Shown: positions 1-8,466, counted from the stretch's first letter. The stretch is DNA of 64,000 nt from Palsa-948 sp964481195 (GCA_964481195.1 CAYZTB010000013.1:1-64000); one strand, 5' to 3'. The notes: generated by a model not told the origin, from the letters alone. A program made the numbers and translations.

Positions 1-1
1 T

Positions 2-841
2 ACCAAACGTCTTTTGGAAGCAGGAAAAAAGCGCGGTCATGAGATCGTAGTGCTGGACCACCTGAAATGCGTATTAGTAATTGAAAAAAACAAACCTCAT
101 ATTTATTATCGTGGCGAAAAAGTACAGGGGGTGAATGCCGTGATCCCGCGCATAGGGGCATCTGCTACTTTTTACGGTGCAGCCGTGGTGCGCCAGTTTG
201 AAATGATGAAAATATTTACTGCGGTAGAATCTCAGGCCCTTGTACGTTCCCGCGATAAATTACGCAGCCTGCAATTGCTGGCACGTGCTGGAATCGGAAT
301 GCCAAAAACCGCCTTTGCGTCCACCACCAAATATGTGGATAACCTCATTGAACAGGCGGGAGGAGCTCCGGTGGTAGTAAAATTACTCGAAGGCACACAG
401 GGCATTGGGGTCATTCTTGCCGAAACACATGCATCTGCAAAATCAGTAATAGAAGCTTTTTTGGGAGTAAAGGTTAATTTGCTTGTACAGGAATTTGTGA
501 AAGAAGCCAAAGGAATTGATATACGCGTTTTTGTGGTGGATGGGCAAATAATAGGTGCCATGAAAAGGCAAGGTGCCGAAGGAGAGTTCCGCTCCAACCT
601 CCATCGCGGAGGCAGCGCAACCTCCCTGGAACTTTCCGCTGAAGAAAAGACTACAGCCATCCGTTCCGCAAAAAAATTGGGGTTAGGAGTGGCGGGAGTA
701 GATATGCTCCAATCCAACCGTGGGCCGCTGGTGATGGAAGTGAATTCTTCTCCCGGACTGCAAGGAATTGAAGGCGCTACCGGTGTGGACATTGCCGCAA
801 AGATCATCGAGTACGCGGAGCGCAACGAGCACGTGGATTGA
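2..841 (+). CDS. rimK: RimK-family alpha-L-glutamate ligase (5' end outside window)
   Basis: The open frame runs in from the window edge, so the N-terminus is missing; the visible TTG at 14 is internal. RimK proteins are ATP-grasp ligases that add glutamate to the C-terminus of ribosomal protein S6 or make poly-glutamate. Visible family signatures include VIPRIGASATFYG, the SRDKLRSLQLL helix, the LLEGTQGIGV nucleotide loop, AMKRQGAEGEFRSNLHRGG, and the Mg-binding EVNSSPGLQGIE near the end. The C-terminus matches the normal family end, so only roughly the first 20-25 residues are lost. The next gene on the same strand is an AstE/AspA-type deacylase, a common rimK neighbour. Identification is by motif recognition and is firm. 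Confidence 0.95.
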   Translation, partial: TKRLLEAGKKRGHEIVVLDHLKCVLVIEKNKPHIYYRGEKVQGVNAVIPRIGASATFYGAAVVRQFEMMKIFTAVESQALVRSRDKLRSLQLLARAGIGMPKTAFASTTKYVDNLIEQAGGAPVVVKLLEGTQGIGVILAETHASAKSVIEAFLGVKVNLLVQEFVKEAKGIDIRVFVVDGQIIGAMKRQGAEGEFRSNLHRGGSATSLELSAEEKTTAIRSAKKLGLGVAGVDMLQSNRGPLVMEVNSSPGLQGIEGATGVDIAAKIIEYAERNEHVD

Positions 842-957
842 AACCCATTATTTTTCTCAGACAATTTATATTGGCGGTTTTTCTGCGGGCTTTGCGTCTC
901 TGCAAGAAACTTTTTCCTTAATTCCCTCTCCAAATTTCTATCTTCGCATGACTTCAT

Positions 958-1890
958 ATGCGCTTAAACGGTACAACCATAGGTCTTGGTGAGAATGCAC
1001 GGGTAAATCTCAACGTGTATTATCTTCCTACAGGGGCCAAGATGGAAATACCTGTGTATGTATTCCGTGCCAAGAAAAAAGGCCCTTCGGTTCTGTTTAT
1101 GGCAGGAATGCATGGCGATGAGACCAACGGCATCGAGATCATGCGCAACCTGCTGAAGGAAAAACATCTGGAGAATCTGGAAAGAGGAAGTGTAGTTGCC
1201 ATCCCGATTACCAACGTAGTGTCATTTCTCAATCGCTCGCGGGACCTGCCGGACGGACGGGACCTTAACCGCTGCTTTCCCGGAACACGCTCGGGTTCAC
1301 TCGGCAGCCGCATTGCTTATGACCTCACAAAAAAAATCCTTCCAATTATAGACTTCGGAGTTGACTTCCATACCGGAGGTGCCGAAATAAATAATTATCC
1401 GCAGGTGCGGTGTTTTTTTGACAATGAAAAAAGTTTTGATCTCGCACGGTCATTCGGAGCTCCTTTTATAGTGAATTCAGCCTACCGCGAAAAGTCCCTG
1501 CGCAAAGAATCTTCTCGCCTGGGCAAGCCCATCCTCGTATACGAAGCAGGAGAATCCTTTCGTTTCAGCAAAGTGGGTATTAGCGAAGGCATGAATGGCT
1601 GCCTGCGTCTTATGAAAAATTTGAAAATGCTGGATGTAAGCACACCAAAACCACAAAGCATTACCCTCACCGGTTCTAAATGGATACGCGCACGCATATC
1701 TGGATTGTTCCGCACAAGCAAAAAATTTGGCACCTATGTGGAGAAGGACCAAATCCTGGGTGTAGTAAGTTCTCCCTACGCAGAACTTGAACGCCCCCTT
1801 ATTGCCCCGGTAGATGGATTTTTGATTGGCATCAATAACAAGCCCGTAGTGAATGAAGGAGACGCTCTCATACACATTGGCACGGAATAA
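958..1890 (+). CDS. succinylglutamate desuccinylase/aspartoacylase family zinc hydrolase
   Basis: A 310-residue protein of the M14-like AstE/AspA deacylase family. The zinc site is visible as H52-G-D-E55 in the GMHGDETNG segment and H138 in DFHTGG; the substrate-binding R/N segment is GRDLNRCFPG at about 100-109. The C-terminal ~70 residues form the usual beta-rich domain (LIAPVDGFLIGI). The family removes acyl groups from amino acids or peptides; the exact substrate cannot be read from sequence. It follows rimK by 116 bp, the usual pairing, so it may act on RimK-modified products (inference). The ATG at 958 fits the family start. The gap before it shows no clear terminator, so co-transcription with rimK is possible. 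Confidence 0.88.
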   Translation: MRLNGTTIGLGENARVNLNVYYLPTGAKMEIPVYVFRAKKKGPSVLFMAGMHGDETNGIEIMRNLLKEKHLENLERGSVVAIPITNVVSFLNRSRDLPDGRDLNRCFPGTRSGSLGSRIAYDLTKKILPIIDFGVDFHTGGAEINNYPQVRCFFDNEKSFDLARSFGAPFIVNSAYREKSLRKESSRLGKPILVYEAGESFRFSKVGISEGMNGCLRLMKNLKMLDVSTPKPQSITLTGSKWIRARISGLFRTSKKFGTYVEKDQILGVVSSPYAELERPLIAPVDGFLIGINNKPVVNEGDALIHIGTE

Positions 1891-1926
1891 ATTGACCTCG
1901 CCAACTCTACAAAAGATCAAAAATAA

Positions 1927-1959
1927 TTTGCATTTATATGGTTACAAAGTCTATCTTTG
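1927..1959 (+). promoter_or_regulatory. Bacteroidota-type promoter of tRNA-fMet
   Basis: TTTG at 1927-1930 and TATCTTTG at 1952-1959 are separated by 21 bp. This matches the -33 TTTG / -7 TAnnTTTG promoter of the Bacteroidota primary sigma factor. Transcription would begin a few bases before the tRNA at 1971. Confidence 0.7.
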
Positions 1960-1970
1960 TAGTATAACAT

Positions 1971-2042
<72 letters not shown>

Positions 2043-2052
2043 CTGAAAGAAA

Positions 2053-2086
2053 AAGCTCGGAAGAAAATCTTCCGGGCTTTTTTGTT
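2053..2086 (+). terminator. rho-independent terminator after tRNA-fMet
   Basis: A 10-bp stem, AGCTCGGAAG at 2054-2063 with CTTCCGGGCT at 2069-2078 and one G-T wobble, closes a short A-rich loop and is followed by a run of T. Confidence 0.8.
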
Positions 2087-2225
2087 TTCATAGGGGAAAT
2101 CACAGAAAATATTTATTTGAAAATGAAAATTAATTTCTGATTTGTGTGAAAAAATAGGATCGGAAAAATGTTCAAAAATCAGTAAAGATTAAACATAGAT
2201 TAAACATATTTGTTTAACCCTGATT

Positions 2226-2609
2226 GGAGAAGATTACCTGGAGGACTATGATTACCTCTGGACCGACCCGCATGAGGTATGCGGCATGATCTCCTTCAAG
2301 GCCATGCAGTCTGATCTGGTGGTGGATGGCGGCAACATTGTGAGATTAAAGAACAGGATCATTTGCACGGATAAGATCTATTCTGAGAATAAGAAATGGT
2401 CTGAGTTGGCAGTACGCGCTGAACTGCGCAGATGCCTGGAGGTGGATGAGATCATCGTGATCCCCTGCGAGCCGTATGATATCATTGGGCATGCAGATGG
2501 CATGGTTCAGTTTATTGATGACAAGACAGTTCTGCTGAATGATTATGATGCCGCAAGTATCAACCTTACAAATTCGCCAAGGTATCCAGCGCATCATCTG
2601 TATCCTTGA
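2226..2609 (+). pseudogene. agmatine deiminase / peptidyl-arginine deiminase family fragment
   Basis: The frame contains hallmark strings of the agmatine-deiminase fold: DLVVDGGNIV, a segment equivalent to the family's TDKIYSEN, and VIPCEPYDIIGHADGMVQFID with the conserved GHADG active-site region, then TVLLNDY. A full family member is about 350 residues and has a catalytic Cys near the C-terminus. Here recognisable sequence starts abruptly near 2226 with no start codon, goes off-family after LLNDYD, and stops at 2609. It is therefore a fragment missing both ends, including the catalytic Cys. The sequence is visibly richer in G and C than its surroundings, which suggests recent transfer. It is unlikely to be functional. 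Confidence 0.7.
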
Positions 2610-2645
2610 CGCCATGATCTTTTGGATAGCTACGAATGCCAACCT

Positions 2646-2888
2646 TTAGTTAGTAAACCGCAAATTTTCCGGATTCATTTCCTGAATTTCTGTAATTCGA
2701 TTATCGTCATTGAAGCTAAATTTCTGAGTAACGTCACAGAATTCAAATTTCTTCATTGATTTCCTGTAGCAGTGGTAGTTCACCCAAAACGCAGCGCACA
2801 TAACGCCATCGGGGTCTTTGCCGAGTTGGTAGGAAGCGGTAATGATTTTAGTTGTTGGGAACTGAAATTCATCAGAATATTTTTCCAT
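2646..2888 (-). CDS. hypothetical protein or fragment
   Basis: An 80-residue reading frame with an ATG at 2888. I do not recognise the family. The same frame stays open upstream to a stop at 2970-2972 and the upstream residues (SASYVEHYIEYKHQSPSS...) look protein-like but contain no ATG, so this may be a truncated gene rather than a complete small one. No signal peptide or membrane segment is visible; it is acidic and aromatic-rich. It sits in the accessory patch between a deiminase fragment and a pRiA4b-type gene, transcribed toward the fragment. Confidence 0.35.
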   Translation of the reverse strand: MEKYSDEFQFPTTKIITASYQLGKDPDGVMCAAFWVNYHCYRKSMKKFEFCDVTQKFSFNDDNRITEIQEMNPENLRFTN

Positions 2889-3055
2889 TAACTCATTAAT
2901 GCTGGAAGGAGATTGGTGCTTGTATTCTATGTAGTGCTCAACATAAGATGCAGAATTAAAAAAAATATTTTACGTTTGCTAAATCACTCGCAGTACTTGG
3001 ACTCAGCGGTTCTATTTTAGAAATTTTAACTTTGCTGAAAAGGAATACTTTAAGA

Positions 3056-3625
3056 ATGAGCAAAATACTTCAATTCAAAATCTCCCTTAAAAACATTGAG
3101 CCAAAGATCTGGCGCAGGTTTCTTGTACCTTCTGATATTAATTTCTATGTAATGCATCTGATCATTCAAAATGTGATGGGATGGCACAATGCCCATATGC
3201 ATCAGTTTCTGCATAACAGGAATACGAGTATTATCGGAGATCCGGAACTTTTAGATCATGATGATGCAACGGATGCTACACAATATTGTATTTCAGATTA
3301 CTTCACTGAACCAAGGAAGAGCATATTGTATGAGTATGATCTGGGTGATGGCTGGCTGCATGAGCTGGTTTTTGAAAAGGCCTTGGATACCGAGGTTGGT
3401 AAATATTACCCACTTTGTCTGGAGGGCCAAGGCAACTGCCCGCCCGAGGATTGCGGTGGGCTTCCGGGCTTCTCCAATTTGGTTAAGGCTATGAAGAAAA
3501 AGAAGGGAAAGGAATACCTGGAGTTAAAAGACTGGCTGGGCGGAGATTATGATCCTACCGAATTTGACCTCGAATACATCAACAAAATCCTTAAAACCTA
3601 CAGGAGTGTTGATTGGAAGACATGA
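3056..3625 (+). CDS. pRiA4b ORF-3-like family protein
   Basis: About 190 residues with the typical opening ILQFKISLKNIEPKIWRRF and the conserved motifs LIIQNVMGWHNAHMHQF, YEYDLGDGWLHELVFE and C-PPEDCGGLPGF, followed by LGGDYDPTEFDLEYIN. This is the pRiA4b ORF-3 (PF07929) family, often carried by plasmids and mobile elements; its biochemical role is not established. The ATG at 3056 gives the family N-terminus; an in-frame TTG at 3032 only adds poorly conserved residues. It is the only intact gene of the 2.1-3.65 kb patch and is followed by a strong terminator. Confidence 0.85.
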   Translation: MSKILQFKISLKNIEPKIWRRFLVPSDINFYVMHLIIQNVMGWHNAHMHQFLHNRNTSIIGDPELLDHDDATDATQYCISDYFTEPRKSILYEYDLGDGWLHELVFEKALDTEVGKYYPLCLEGQGNCPPEDCGGLPGFSNLVKAMKKKKGKEYLELKDWLGGDYDPTEFDLEYINKILKTYRSVDWKT

Positions 3626-3629
3626 GGAT

Positions 3630-3651
3630 AGTGCAACCCTTGTCCCTCGCA
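3630..3651 (+). repeat. degenerate copy of the tRNA-fMet 3' end (possible att site)
   Basis: Positions 3630-3651 resemble 2021-2042, the 3' end of tRNA-fMet. They share AGT-C-A, then C-CTTGTCCC and CGC, with a few substitutions and one inserted T. As at the real tRNA, a terminator hairpin follows immediately. The pattern of an intact tRNA at one end and a degraded 3' copy at the other is what tRNA-targeted integration leaves behind, but no integrase is present. Confidence 0.4.
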
Positions 3652-3658
3652 TAAAAAA

Positions 3659-3690
3659 AGCCCTGAAGAATTTCTTCAGGGCTTTTTGTT
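3659..3690 (+). terminator. rho-independent terminator after pRiA4b-like gene
   Basis: A perfect 10-bp stem, AGCCCTGAAG at 3659-3668 with CTTCAGGGCT at 3674-3683, loops over AATTT and is followed by TTTTG-TTTT. The lipoprotein gene at 3734 converges on it, so it may act in both directions. Confidence 0.8.
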
Positions 3691-3733
3691 TTAATGTGTG
3701 AGTCAATCAATGACATCAAATCTTAATTCTATT

Positions 3734-4303
3734 TTAAATAAGTCGAAGAAGCCATAAAATAAACAATATTAAAGCAACAACCAGAAGCAAGTTAATCAAG
3801 CCTCCTAAGCCCCATCCACCCGAAAGATAGGCGATGAGCCATAATATTAATACGACAAGGATAATTGTCCAGAAAAAACTTCGGGCGTCTTGGTCTGAGT
3901 GTTTGGATATTTTTTTATAGATAGATTTATTTTTCAAAAATTCTTTAGTCGAGTTGATTTTTAAATTGATGACCGGAGAGGCGGTGGGTACAGATTCAAA
4001 ATTAGAATTGTTATCCGCGACCTTAGTGCCTGACGAATGATTATTAGTGACTGGAGCAATGTAATTTTTACTTGCCACTGTGTTATCTTCGGCTACTGCC
4101 TTGGTTATTTGCGGTGAATGGAAAACAGACTGTCCTTCTTGCGCAACTTCACGATCTTTCGGTGTTACGGTAGTGGGTTTATGTGCATAATACCCCTTTC
4201 GATAATGACGTTTTGTTATGGATGTATTCCATTCCTGACTGCAGGAAGTGAATAGGATAGTTGCCACGATAAGTAAGGAGGTGTAAGTAAATAGGGTTTT
4301 CAT
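3734..4303 (-). CDS. lipoprotein with two C-terminal membrane helices
   Basis: A 189-residue protein with a lipoprotein signal ending LFTSC (Cys21). A low-complexity Thr/Ser/Asn-rich middle follows, then two hydrophobic segments at the C-terminus (RSFFWTIILVVLILWLIAYL and LLLVVALILFILWLLRLI) separated by a GGWGLGGL turn. The C-terminal pair resembles the short Lmo0937/DUF5670 membrane proteins, one of which is encoded separately at 8804-8959. A lipid-anchored N-terminus combined with helices at the other end is unusual. It follows the CsbD-like gene by 77 bp without a visible terminator, so it probably shares the stress-type promoter at 4621-4685. Function unknown. Confidence 0.6.
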   Translation of the reverse strand: MKTLFTYTSLLIVATILFTSCSQEWNTSITKRHYRKGYYAHKPTTVTPKDREVAQEGQSVFHSPQITKAVAEDNTVASKNYIAPVTNNHSSGTKVADNNSNFESVPTASPVINLKINSTKEFLKNKSIYKKISKHSDQDARSFFWTIILVVLILWLIAYLSGGWGLGGLINLLLVVALILFILWLLRLI

Positions 4304-4380
4304 GTTTTATTTTTAATAAGGTATTGTATTACAAAAAAAAGTGCTGCGTTGTTGTAGGAAGCTTTTATTAAAGGAAATAT

Positions 4381-4581
4381 TTATATAGATCCTATAATTG
4401 CAGCAAACTCTTCTTTTGTTTTTCCAAGCTTTGTTTCAATCTTGTTAAACATTTCATCTTTTTTGCCATTCTCATAACGCAAATCTGCATCTGTCAAGTT
4501 AGGAAATTTTGCTTTTAGCTTTCCTTTTTGCTTATTCCGGCTTCCTTTTGCAGGAATCGGGGCAGTTTTTTTGTCTATCAT
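4381..4581 (-). CDS. CsbD-like general stress protein
   Basis: A 66-residue, highly charged protein. The segment KQKGKLKAKFPNLTDADLRY followed by GKKDEMFNKIETKLGKTKEE matches the CsbD pattern (GKLKQKFG-LTDDDL ... GK-EL-GKIQ-KLGKTKEE), with a short basic N-terminal extension. CsbD proteins accumulate under general stress in many bacteria; their molecular role is unknown. The gene is first behind the conserved promoter at 4621-4685, whose -7 element is a perfect TACATTTG, and precedes the lipoprotein gene at 3734. Confidence 0.75.
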   Translation of the reverse strand: MIDKKTAPIPAKGSRNKQKGKLKAKFPNLTDADLRYENGKKDEMFNKIETKLGKTKEEFAAIIGSI

Positions 4582-4620
4582 TTTATTTTAAATTTAATTT
4601 GTAACTGAATTGCTACACTG

Positions 4621-4685
4621 CAAATGTAGTCTTCTTGCTATAAAAAATGTTACACAATTTCAGTGAAAGTTTACAAGAATCTCAT
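4621..4685 (-). promoter_or_regulatory. stress-regulon promoter A (CsbD-like operon)
   Basis: Read on the minus strand: distal box TGTAA at 4675-4671, proximal box TGTAA at 4654-4650 (21 bp apart), then a 21-bp gap and a perfect -7 TACATTTG at 4628-4621. The start codon at 4581 lies 40 bp further on. This is the clearest link between the direct repeat and a canonical Bacteroidota -7 element. Confidence 0.75.
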
Positions 4686-4763
4686 GTATTTTAATCGGTA
4701 AGTTTCTTCATATAATCGGGAATGACAAAACAGAAATTGGTTCACTTCTCAAGAAGAATTTAT

Positions 4764-5681
4764 TTATGATTGCCAAAGACTGAAATCCTGCAATGCCTTT
4801 GGATTGAAAGTAGGAGGAATGCTTAAAACAGGAATGGGTGAATGATTAACAATTTGCTGGCAGATGGGGCCCATGATAAGTTGGGAAATTCTGGATCTAT
4901 CAAGATCAGACATAATGATTATTAGATCTGCTTTTATTTTTTTAGCCTGAGATAATATTAAATCAGAAGTGTATCCCTTAGAAAAAATTTTGATGTTGGA
5001 TGTAATTTCGCGTTTTTCTGCAATTTGTTTTATTTGTTCTGCTTCCAACAATATTTTCTTGTAGGAGAGTTTGCTTTGAGCTGTATCGATGCCAAGGATA
5101 TGGAGTTTTGCTTCATAGAGTTCCGCTATCCTTATTCCGAAATCAACCTTTTCTCTAGAGTGAGGTTTGTCCCTGAATGGAAGAAGAATATTTTTAAATT
5201 GTGTATTTTTAGAATAATGTTGAACAGAAAGCACAGGACATTTAGATTCATTTACCACCCTAAATGTATTACTCCCTACTAGGAATTCGCGGAAGCCTTT
5301 TACTCCATGTGTTCCCATAATAATTAGGTCTGCTTTAATCTTATCTGCCGTCTGCAGTATTTGTTCTCTGACCCAGCCTGAAGTGGTAGCGGCAGTTATT
5401 TTTATTCCGAATTCCCGTTCAAGTTTTTTAGCAATTTTCTCAAGATGTTTTTTTGCTTTTTCACGAACTTCTTTCTCGTGACCGGCAAGATTATACACTT
5501 GCGGGGCATAGTATTCCCCCGGGCTAATATTGACAATCATTGATGCAGTGTTGTGAATTAATGTTATGCTAGCTCCACTGCGTTTAACCATGTCGGCAGC
5601 ATAATCAAGTGCTTTCAGGGAAGTGTCCGAAAAATCTATCGGGACAAGAATTTTTTTTATTTTCAACGTAGTTATTTTCAC
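4764..5681 (-). CDS. tandem-domain universal stress protein
   Basis: A 305-residue cytoplasmic protein with two Usp domains (about 8-150 and 160-290). The first opens with KILVPIDFSDTSLKALDYA and carries the intact ATP motif G-xx-G-x9-G-S in GTHGVKGFREFLVGS. The second opens with NILLPFRDKPHSREKVDF but its equivalent loop is SDLDRSRISQLIMGP, which has lost the first glycines, so only domain one is likely to bind ATP. Usp proteins support survival under stress and starvation. Promoter B lies well upstream at 5798-5863, implying a leader of over 100 bases. Confidence 0.9.
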   Translation of the reverse strand: MKITTLKIKKILVPIDFSDTSLKALDYAADMVKRSGASITLIHNTASMIVNISPGEYYAPQVYNLAGHEKEVREKAKKHLEKIAKKLEREFGIKITAATTSGWVREQILQTADKIKADLIIMGTHGVKGFREFLVGSNTFRVVNESKCPVLSVQHYSKNTQFKNILLPFRDKPHSREKVDFGIRIAELYEAKLHILGIDTAQSKLSYKKILLEAEQIKQIAEKREITSNIKIFSKGYTSDLILSQAKKIKADLIIIMSDLDRSRISQLIMGPICQQIVNHSPIPVLSIPPTFNPKALQDFSLWQS

Positions 5682-5797
5682 GATGGTTATTTTTAGATTA
5701 TTTATTTTGGCTCTCTCAAGACACCCCTGTATTTATACTAGATTAGTTGAACACTCTAAACTTTGAACCATTCGTGTCAATTGCGGATTATACACGA

Positions 5798-5863
5798 TAA
5801 AGATGAGGAACTACACGCGAGAAAGTGTTACACAATTTCACAAAAAATTTGCATAGTTCTTGT
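5798..5863 (-). promoter_or_regulatory. stress-regulon promoter B (universal stress protein)
   Basis: On the minus strand: distal box TGCAA at 5853-5849, proximal TGTAA at 5832-5828, 22-bp gap, -7-like CATCTTTA at 5805-5798. It overlaps none of the coding region of the DUF2141 gene, which ends at 5865, and points at the Usp gene starting at 5681. Confidence 0.6.
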
Positions 5864-5864
5864 C

Positions 5865-6441
5865 TTATTTAATCAGAGAGATATGGATTCTATTTGCTTT
5901 CTCATTGTAATCAAACTTACAGTCGTTAAAGCTGGGTGGTTTTAATATCGGCCTGAAGTTATTTGAAAATGCGTAGGGCTCTTTGGGTAGGCCTAACATA
6001 TTTCGGTCGATTTTGCCATTGCTATTTATATCCTGATAAAGTGCCAGCGCAAATGCCCCATAGGAGAGATCCTTTATTTCGATTTTTAACTTTCCGTTCT
6101 CAGGAGTAAACCTGTATTTTTTAAGCTGCTGTTGTTTGACTAGAAATTTTTTATCCTGATCATAAAAGCTCAATTCCACTGGAGCATCAGTTGAGTCAAG
6201 ATTGTCTAGTCACGAATAGTGGCAGGGGTGGAGCCGAAGAATCCGGAATCAGATAGAGAGGGATAGGCTCTTCCATTTTTGCTTTTATCACGGCTTCTGA
6301 TAAATCTTTTTTATCCGTTATAACTATTTCAATTTCTGGTTTTGAGATGGGTTGGGGGTTGCAAGCTACTAACCCAATCAGAGCTAGGGCGCATATAAAG
6401 AATAGGCCAATATAAAAACGGTGGAATATTTTAGTTTGCAT
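5865..6441 (-). pseudogene. DUF2141 lipoprotein, frameshifted
   Basis: Two adjoining frames together make one DUF2141 protein. The upstream frame (6441-6196) encodes a lipoprotein signal ending in GLVAC, a spacer, and LPLFVT; it then shifts out of frame and stops. The downstream frame (from about 6209 to 5865) continues as LDNLDSTDAPVELSFYDQDK and then the family core FALALYQDINSNGKIDRNMLG, EPYAFSNNF and the final HISLIK. Joining them between about 6205 and 6215, by removing one base near CGTGACTAG, restores the usual DUF2141 beta-strand start. DUF2141 proteins are small secreted or lipid-anchored beta-sandwiches of unknown function. A sequencing error would look the same. Confidence 0.75.
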
Positions 6442-6479
6442 TAGTAAAACCTAAAAATTATTTATTGCCAAATAGTCTG

Positions 6480-7565
6480 TTATTTTTTATTCTTAGATTT
6501 TAACATGCCAATGGTCGGCATAGTATCACCCAGCAATTCCCCCCAGGGTTTTAATGATTCAATGTGATCAAACACCACTTTTAGTATAGCCGTAATGGGT
6601 ATGGAGAGAAACATTCCCGGAATACCCCACAAGGCCCCACCTGCAATTACTGAAATGATGGCTACCAGTGCGTTTATCTTTACTTTCGAACCTACAACTT
6701 TTGGAACAATGTAGTTGTTGTCGATTAGTTGGATTACAGAGTACAACGCTGCGACATATAATATGTAGGAAGCGGATTCTTTTGTAACTAAAGCAATGAG
6801 ACAATAGATGGCCATTGCTACAATGCCCCCCAAATAAGGAATAATATTTAGAATTGCTCCTAAGATACCAAGCACAATCGCGTATTTGATGCCAATCATA
6901 AGAAGTCCAATTGAGTTGAGTACAGCCAGAATAGCGACTTCAAGCAGCAATCCAAACATGTACCTTTGAATCAGAGTTTTTGTTGATTGGATTACTTCGT
7001 TTACTTCTTTCCGGTTTATCTCTCCGAAAATCTTTCTGATAAAATCGAGAAGAAGTGGCTGGTAGAACAACAGCATAAAAACATAAACTGGAATTAAGAA
7101 CAGATTAACCAGACCGTTTCCCAAGGCGGATAGTGTTACGCCAATGGATGATCTGCTGTTGTTAAGAGCCTCGGTTTTTGTATCTGCTATATAAGCGTTA
7201 ATGTTTCTTGTGCTAAAGTTTGAATTTTGCGAGATCCAGACTACACAGTTATTGAGTTGCTTATAAAATTTATCCAGGAATACTGGAAATGCTTCTATTA
7301 TTACATCAAGCCTAGAGTATAGGAATATAGTCAGTAAAATTGTGGCGAGGCAAACCAACGTAACAGAAACTGTTATGGCTAAAACCCTATTCATTTTTTT
7401 TCTTACAAGAAAACTGATGAAAGGGCTGAGTATGATAGCAATAATAATAGAATATATGATTGGGATGATAATGCGCTGTGTGAGATACAATATGCTGGTA
7501 AAGGCGAATAACCCGATAAAGATCAGAGATGCTTTTGCGTAAAAGGGAACTTTGGCTGTGTCCAT
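6480..7565 (-). CDS. AI-2E family transporter (PerM/YdiK type)
   Basis: A 361-residue integral membrane protein with about eight helices. The N-terminal cluster is LIFIGLFAFTSILYLTQRIIIPIIYS; the C-terminal half carries the family signature segments PYLGGIVAMAIYCLIAL, QLIDNNYIVPKVVGSKVKINALV and GIPGMFLSIPITAILKVVFDH. The family contains exporters of small molecules and putative Na+/H+ antiporters; the name AI-2E does not establish autoinducer transport here. It is the last long gene of the minus-strand series starting at 10171 and lies 48 bp after the hypothetical gene at 7614-8012, so co-transcription is likely. Confidence 0.9.
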   Translation of the reverse strand: MDTAKVPFYAKASLIFIGLFAFTSILYLTQRIIIPIIYSIIIAIILSPFISFLVRKKMNRVLAITVSVTLVCLATILLTIFLYSRLDVIIEAFPVFLDKFYKQLNNCVVWISQNSNFSTRNINAYIADTKTEALNNSRSSIGVTLSALGNGLVNLFLIPVYVFMLLFYQPLLLDFIRKIFGEINRKEVNEVIQSTKTLIQRYMFGLLLEVAILAVLNSIGLLMIGIKYAIVLGILGAILNIIPYLGGIVAMAIYCLIALVTKESASYILYVAALYSVIQLIDNNYIVPKVVGSKVKINALVAIISVIAGGALWGIPGMFLSIPITAILKVVFDHIESLKPWGELLGDTMPTIGMLKSKNKK

Positions 7566-7613
7566 GCGAATATTTTTTTTAACTCAAAACATGTGAACCG
7601 CAGTTTACTAGGT

Positions 7614-8012
7614 TTACTTGTTAGTAGTGTCGGCTTCTTTTTTCTCTTTCTGCTGCATAAATCCGCTAATGACAGAGATGATTTTTGATGCGTTATTATT
7701 CACCCAGGGAATCGATATCTTTTCTACCAGTACCGAACTTATAAAACCCTTGATACTTCGGTATCTGCCTAGGACCTGGTCTATAATAAAATTTGTCCCA
7801 ATATTCAATCCTACTTTTGCAAGATCGGATTGAACTATGTTATCCTTGGCAAGGTTATGCAAGGACTCCTTTACGATTGAAATAGGATCTAGTGAATAAA
7901 TCAATGCTTTGAACGAGCGTTGTAGTTCCTCTTCCTGTGTGTACTTTTCTGCTTTCAGTTTCTGGATGCGTAAGCACAGATCGGTGTAGGTGGAAATTTC
8001 ATATTCTTTCAT
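7614..8012 (-). CDS. conserved hypothetical protein of the holin/YtxH stress cluster
   Basis: A 132-residue soluble protein, family not recognised. The N-terminal half (YTDLCLRIQKLKAEKYTQEEELQRSF) is a charged helix suitable for a coiled coil; the C-terminal half is amphipathic and ends in a charged EKKEAD tail. There is no signal peptide or clear membrane helix. Its start lies 4 bp from the end of the holin-X-like gene, so the two are almost certainly translated together, and the AI-2E transporter follows. Context suggests an accessory role with the membrane stress proteins (inference only). Confidence 0.6.
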   Translation of the reverse strand: MKEYEISTYTDLCLRIQKLKAEKYTQEEELQRSFKALIYSLDPISIVKESLHNLAKDNIVQSDLAKVGLNIGTNFIIDQVLGRYRSIKGFISSVLVEKISIPWVNNNASKIISVISGFMQQKEKKEADTTNK

Positions 8013-8016
8013 GAGT

Positions 8017-8361
8017 TTATTTTTTATTAAATAACCCGTGAATAATTATATCGCGCACAGGCCTTTCAATGAGTTTTTTTCTGCCTAGTACAAGAGTAAG
8101 TATAAGAATTAGGTAAATCCCAGACACGATTGAAAATCCAAGGTAGGGATTACCAAAGCGAATAGAGAGATAATAACCCAACGCTAGACTTATAAACAAG
8201 AGAAACAGGATTGCTGCTATGCCGATAAGGAGCCCGCTGAATATCCCAGAACCAATCACGGAAGTGCGCTCGGCCACTTCCAGCTTGGTTAATTCGTAAT
8301 AGGTGTTGGCGTATTCTTTAACACGCTCTGTAAGTTCTTCTATTTTTCCATCTTGTATCAT
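8017..8361 (-). CDS. phage holin family / holin-X-like membrane protein
   Basis: The ATG at 8361 gives a 114-residue protein starting MIQDGKIEELTERVKEYANTYY; a longer frame to 8424 adds an unrelated 21 residues. After the N-terminal amphipathic helix (YELTKLEVAERTS) come two membrane helices, IFSGLLIGIAAILFLLFISLALG and LGFSIVSGIYLILILTLVLG, then a basic tail. This is the layout of the actinobacterial holin-X/DUF1469 family, common in Bacteroidota next to YtxH genes. Despite the name, nothing suggests phage origin. Confidence 0.75.
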   Translation of the reverse strand: MIQDGKIEELTERVKEYANTYYELTKLEVAERTSVIGSGIFSGLLIGIAAILFLLFISLALGYYLSIRFGNPYLGFSIVSGIYLILILTLVLGRKKLIERPVRDIIIHGLFNKK

Positions 8362-8466
8362 GTAGTGTAAATTAATAGAAATGCTGATCTTAAGTTGATT
8401 AAGAAGTACGGGGTTTACGGGCAAGCCAATTGATTTACCAATTGACCTTTCCGAAGTTCCAGATTG

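Noticed and set aside
232..957. Long minus-strand frame opposite rimK
   Set aside because: Shadow of the rimK codon pattern; rimK has full family identity.
1477..1920. Minus-strand frames opposite the AstE/AspA gene
   Set aside because: Composition is complementary to a well-supported gene; no family features.
5763..5945. Plus-strand frame between Usp and DUF2141 genes
   Set aside because: It covers promoter B and the 3' end of DUF2141 on the other strand; no coding pattern.
6480..7565. AI-2 quorum-sensing exporter
   Set aside because: The family name alone does not show AI-2 transport; no luxS or quorum genes are nearby.
8017..8424. Holin-like gene as evidence of prophage
   Set aside because: The family is a common chromosomal stress protein and no lysis or structural genes are nearby.
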